Source: Paracoccaceae bacterium (GTDB lineage: Bacteria > Pseudomonadota > Alphaproteobacteria > Rhodobacterales > Rhodobacteraceae). From it: a stretch of 64,000 nt of DNA. The notes below the pieces were generated by a model. The model did not search any database and was not told the DNA's origin. It saw only the letters and a program-made list of their open reading frames with translations. Within the stretch, counting starts at the first letter, position 1, and every line of letters begins with the position of its first letter. Location of the stretch: positions 34,817 through 98,816 of the forward strand of contig CANHLE010000002.1 in NCBI GenBank assembly GCA_947461435.1, in the 5' to 3' direction. Made by a program: the position numbers and the translations under genes. Positions 63,845-64,000 of this stretch are shown piece after piece.

Positions 63845-64000
63845 TTATTCCAGGATTTTGGAGACGACGCCTGCGCCGACGGTGCGGCCGCCTTCGCGGA
63901 TGGCGAAGCGCAGTTTTTCTTCCATCGCGATCGGGGCGATCAGGCTGACGTTGAACTTCAGGTTGTCGCCCGGCATCACCATTTCGGTGCCAGCAGGCAG
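63845..64000 (-). CDS. tuf: Elongation factor Tu, C-terminal end only
   Basis: Last 51 residues of EF-Tu plus stop: ...[31 protein letters not shown] and [10 protein letters not shown]. The rest lies beyond the window. Standard position before the S10 operon; a second tuf copy elsewhere is usual. Confidence 0.97.
   Translation of the reverse strand: MPAGTEMVMPGDNLKFNVSLIAPIAMEEKLRFAIREGGRTVGAGVVSKILE

Noticed and set aside
1..64000. CRISPR arrays, insertion sequences, prophage, toxin-antitoxin or defence genes
   Set aside because: No direct-repeat arrays, transposases, integrases or recognisable defence proteins were seen.

Overview
The window looks like a chromosomal segment of a marine alphaproteobacterium of the Roseobacter group (Rhodobacteraceae). 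The basis is family-level recognition of the proteins: MipZ, the ffh-rpsP-rimM-trmD-rplS-rpmE block, a bztABCD-type amino acid transporter, an frc-type sugar transporter, and a DMSP demethylase with an AcuI-type reductase. Gene order in the ribosomal block (tuf, S10, spc and alpha operons, then rarA, crcB, rluC, ATP12) agrees. I see no insertion sequence, prophage, CRISPR array or integrase; this is mostly core genome with lineage-specific insertions.

Layout. 1-2.3 kb: the N-terminal part of a malonyl-CoA synthetase, a candidate 52-residue protein, MipZ and a small exported protein. 2.5-10.3 kb (minus strand): one tightly packed translation operon, ffh, three tandem GNAT acetyltransferases, a candidate 86-residue gene, chorismate mutase, rpsP, rimM, a membrane protein, a sulfotransferase, trmD, rplS, rpmE. 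10.5-12.4 kb: a LysR regulator and an EamA transporter. 12.4-17.4 kb: an Frc-like sugar ABC transporter divergent from an RbsD/FucU protein and a ROK repressor. 17.4-24.6 kb: an apparent DMSP operon (acyl-CoA ligase, dmdA, DUF2182, DUF1326, acuI), a GcvA-like LysR regulator and an SDR. 24.8-28.7 kb: tRNA-Arg(ACG), a histidine kinase, a flavin disulfide reductase and a TVP38 membrane protein.

28.8-39.2 kb (mostly plus): rpmH-rnpA-yidD, a DUF3833 lipoprotein, a GGDEF(degenerate)-EAL protein, yidC-MOSC-engB, an SDR, argB, a fatty-acid hydroxylase, a small iron-sulfur protein and SixA. 39.2-46.2 kb (minus): bztDCBA, ATP12, rluC, crcB. 46.3-64 kb (minus): rarA and the ribosomal cluster from rplQ back to a truncated tuf.

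The most unusual structure is in the ribosomal cluster. A putative 2-oxoglutarate/Fe(II) oxygenase lies between rplP (L16) and rpmC (L29), and a GFA-family zinc protein lies between rpmD and rplO. Terminator-like hairpins follow rplW, rplP and rpmD, and promoter-like sequences precede rplB and rplO. The cluster may therefore be transcribed as several units. The oxygenase is a good candidate for a ribosomal-protein hydroxylase. The second notable system is the DMSP operon, in which a DUF2182/DUF1326 pair is coupled by overlapping reading frames to dmdA and lies just upstream of acuI. Promoter, operator and terminator calls are by eye only.
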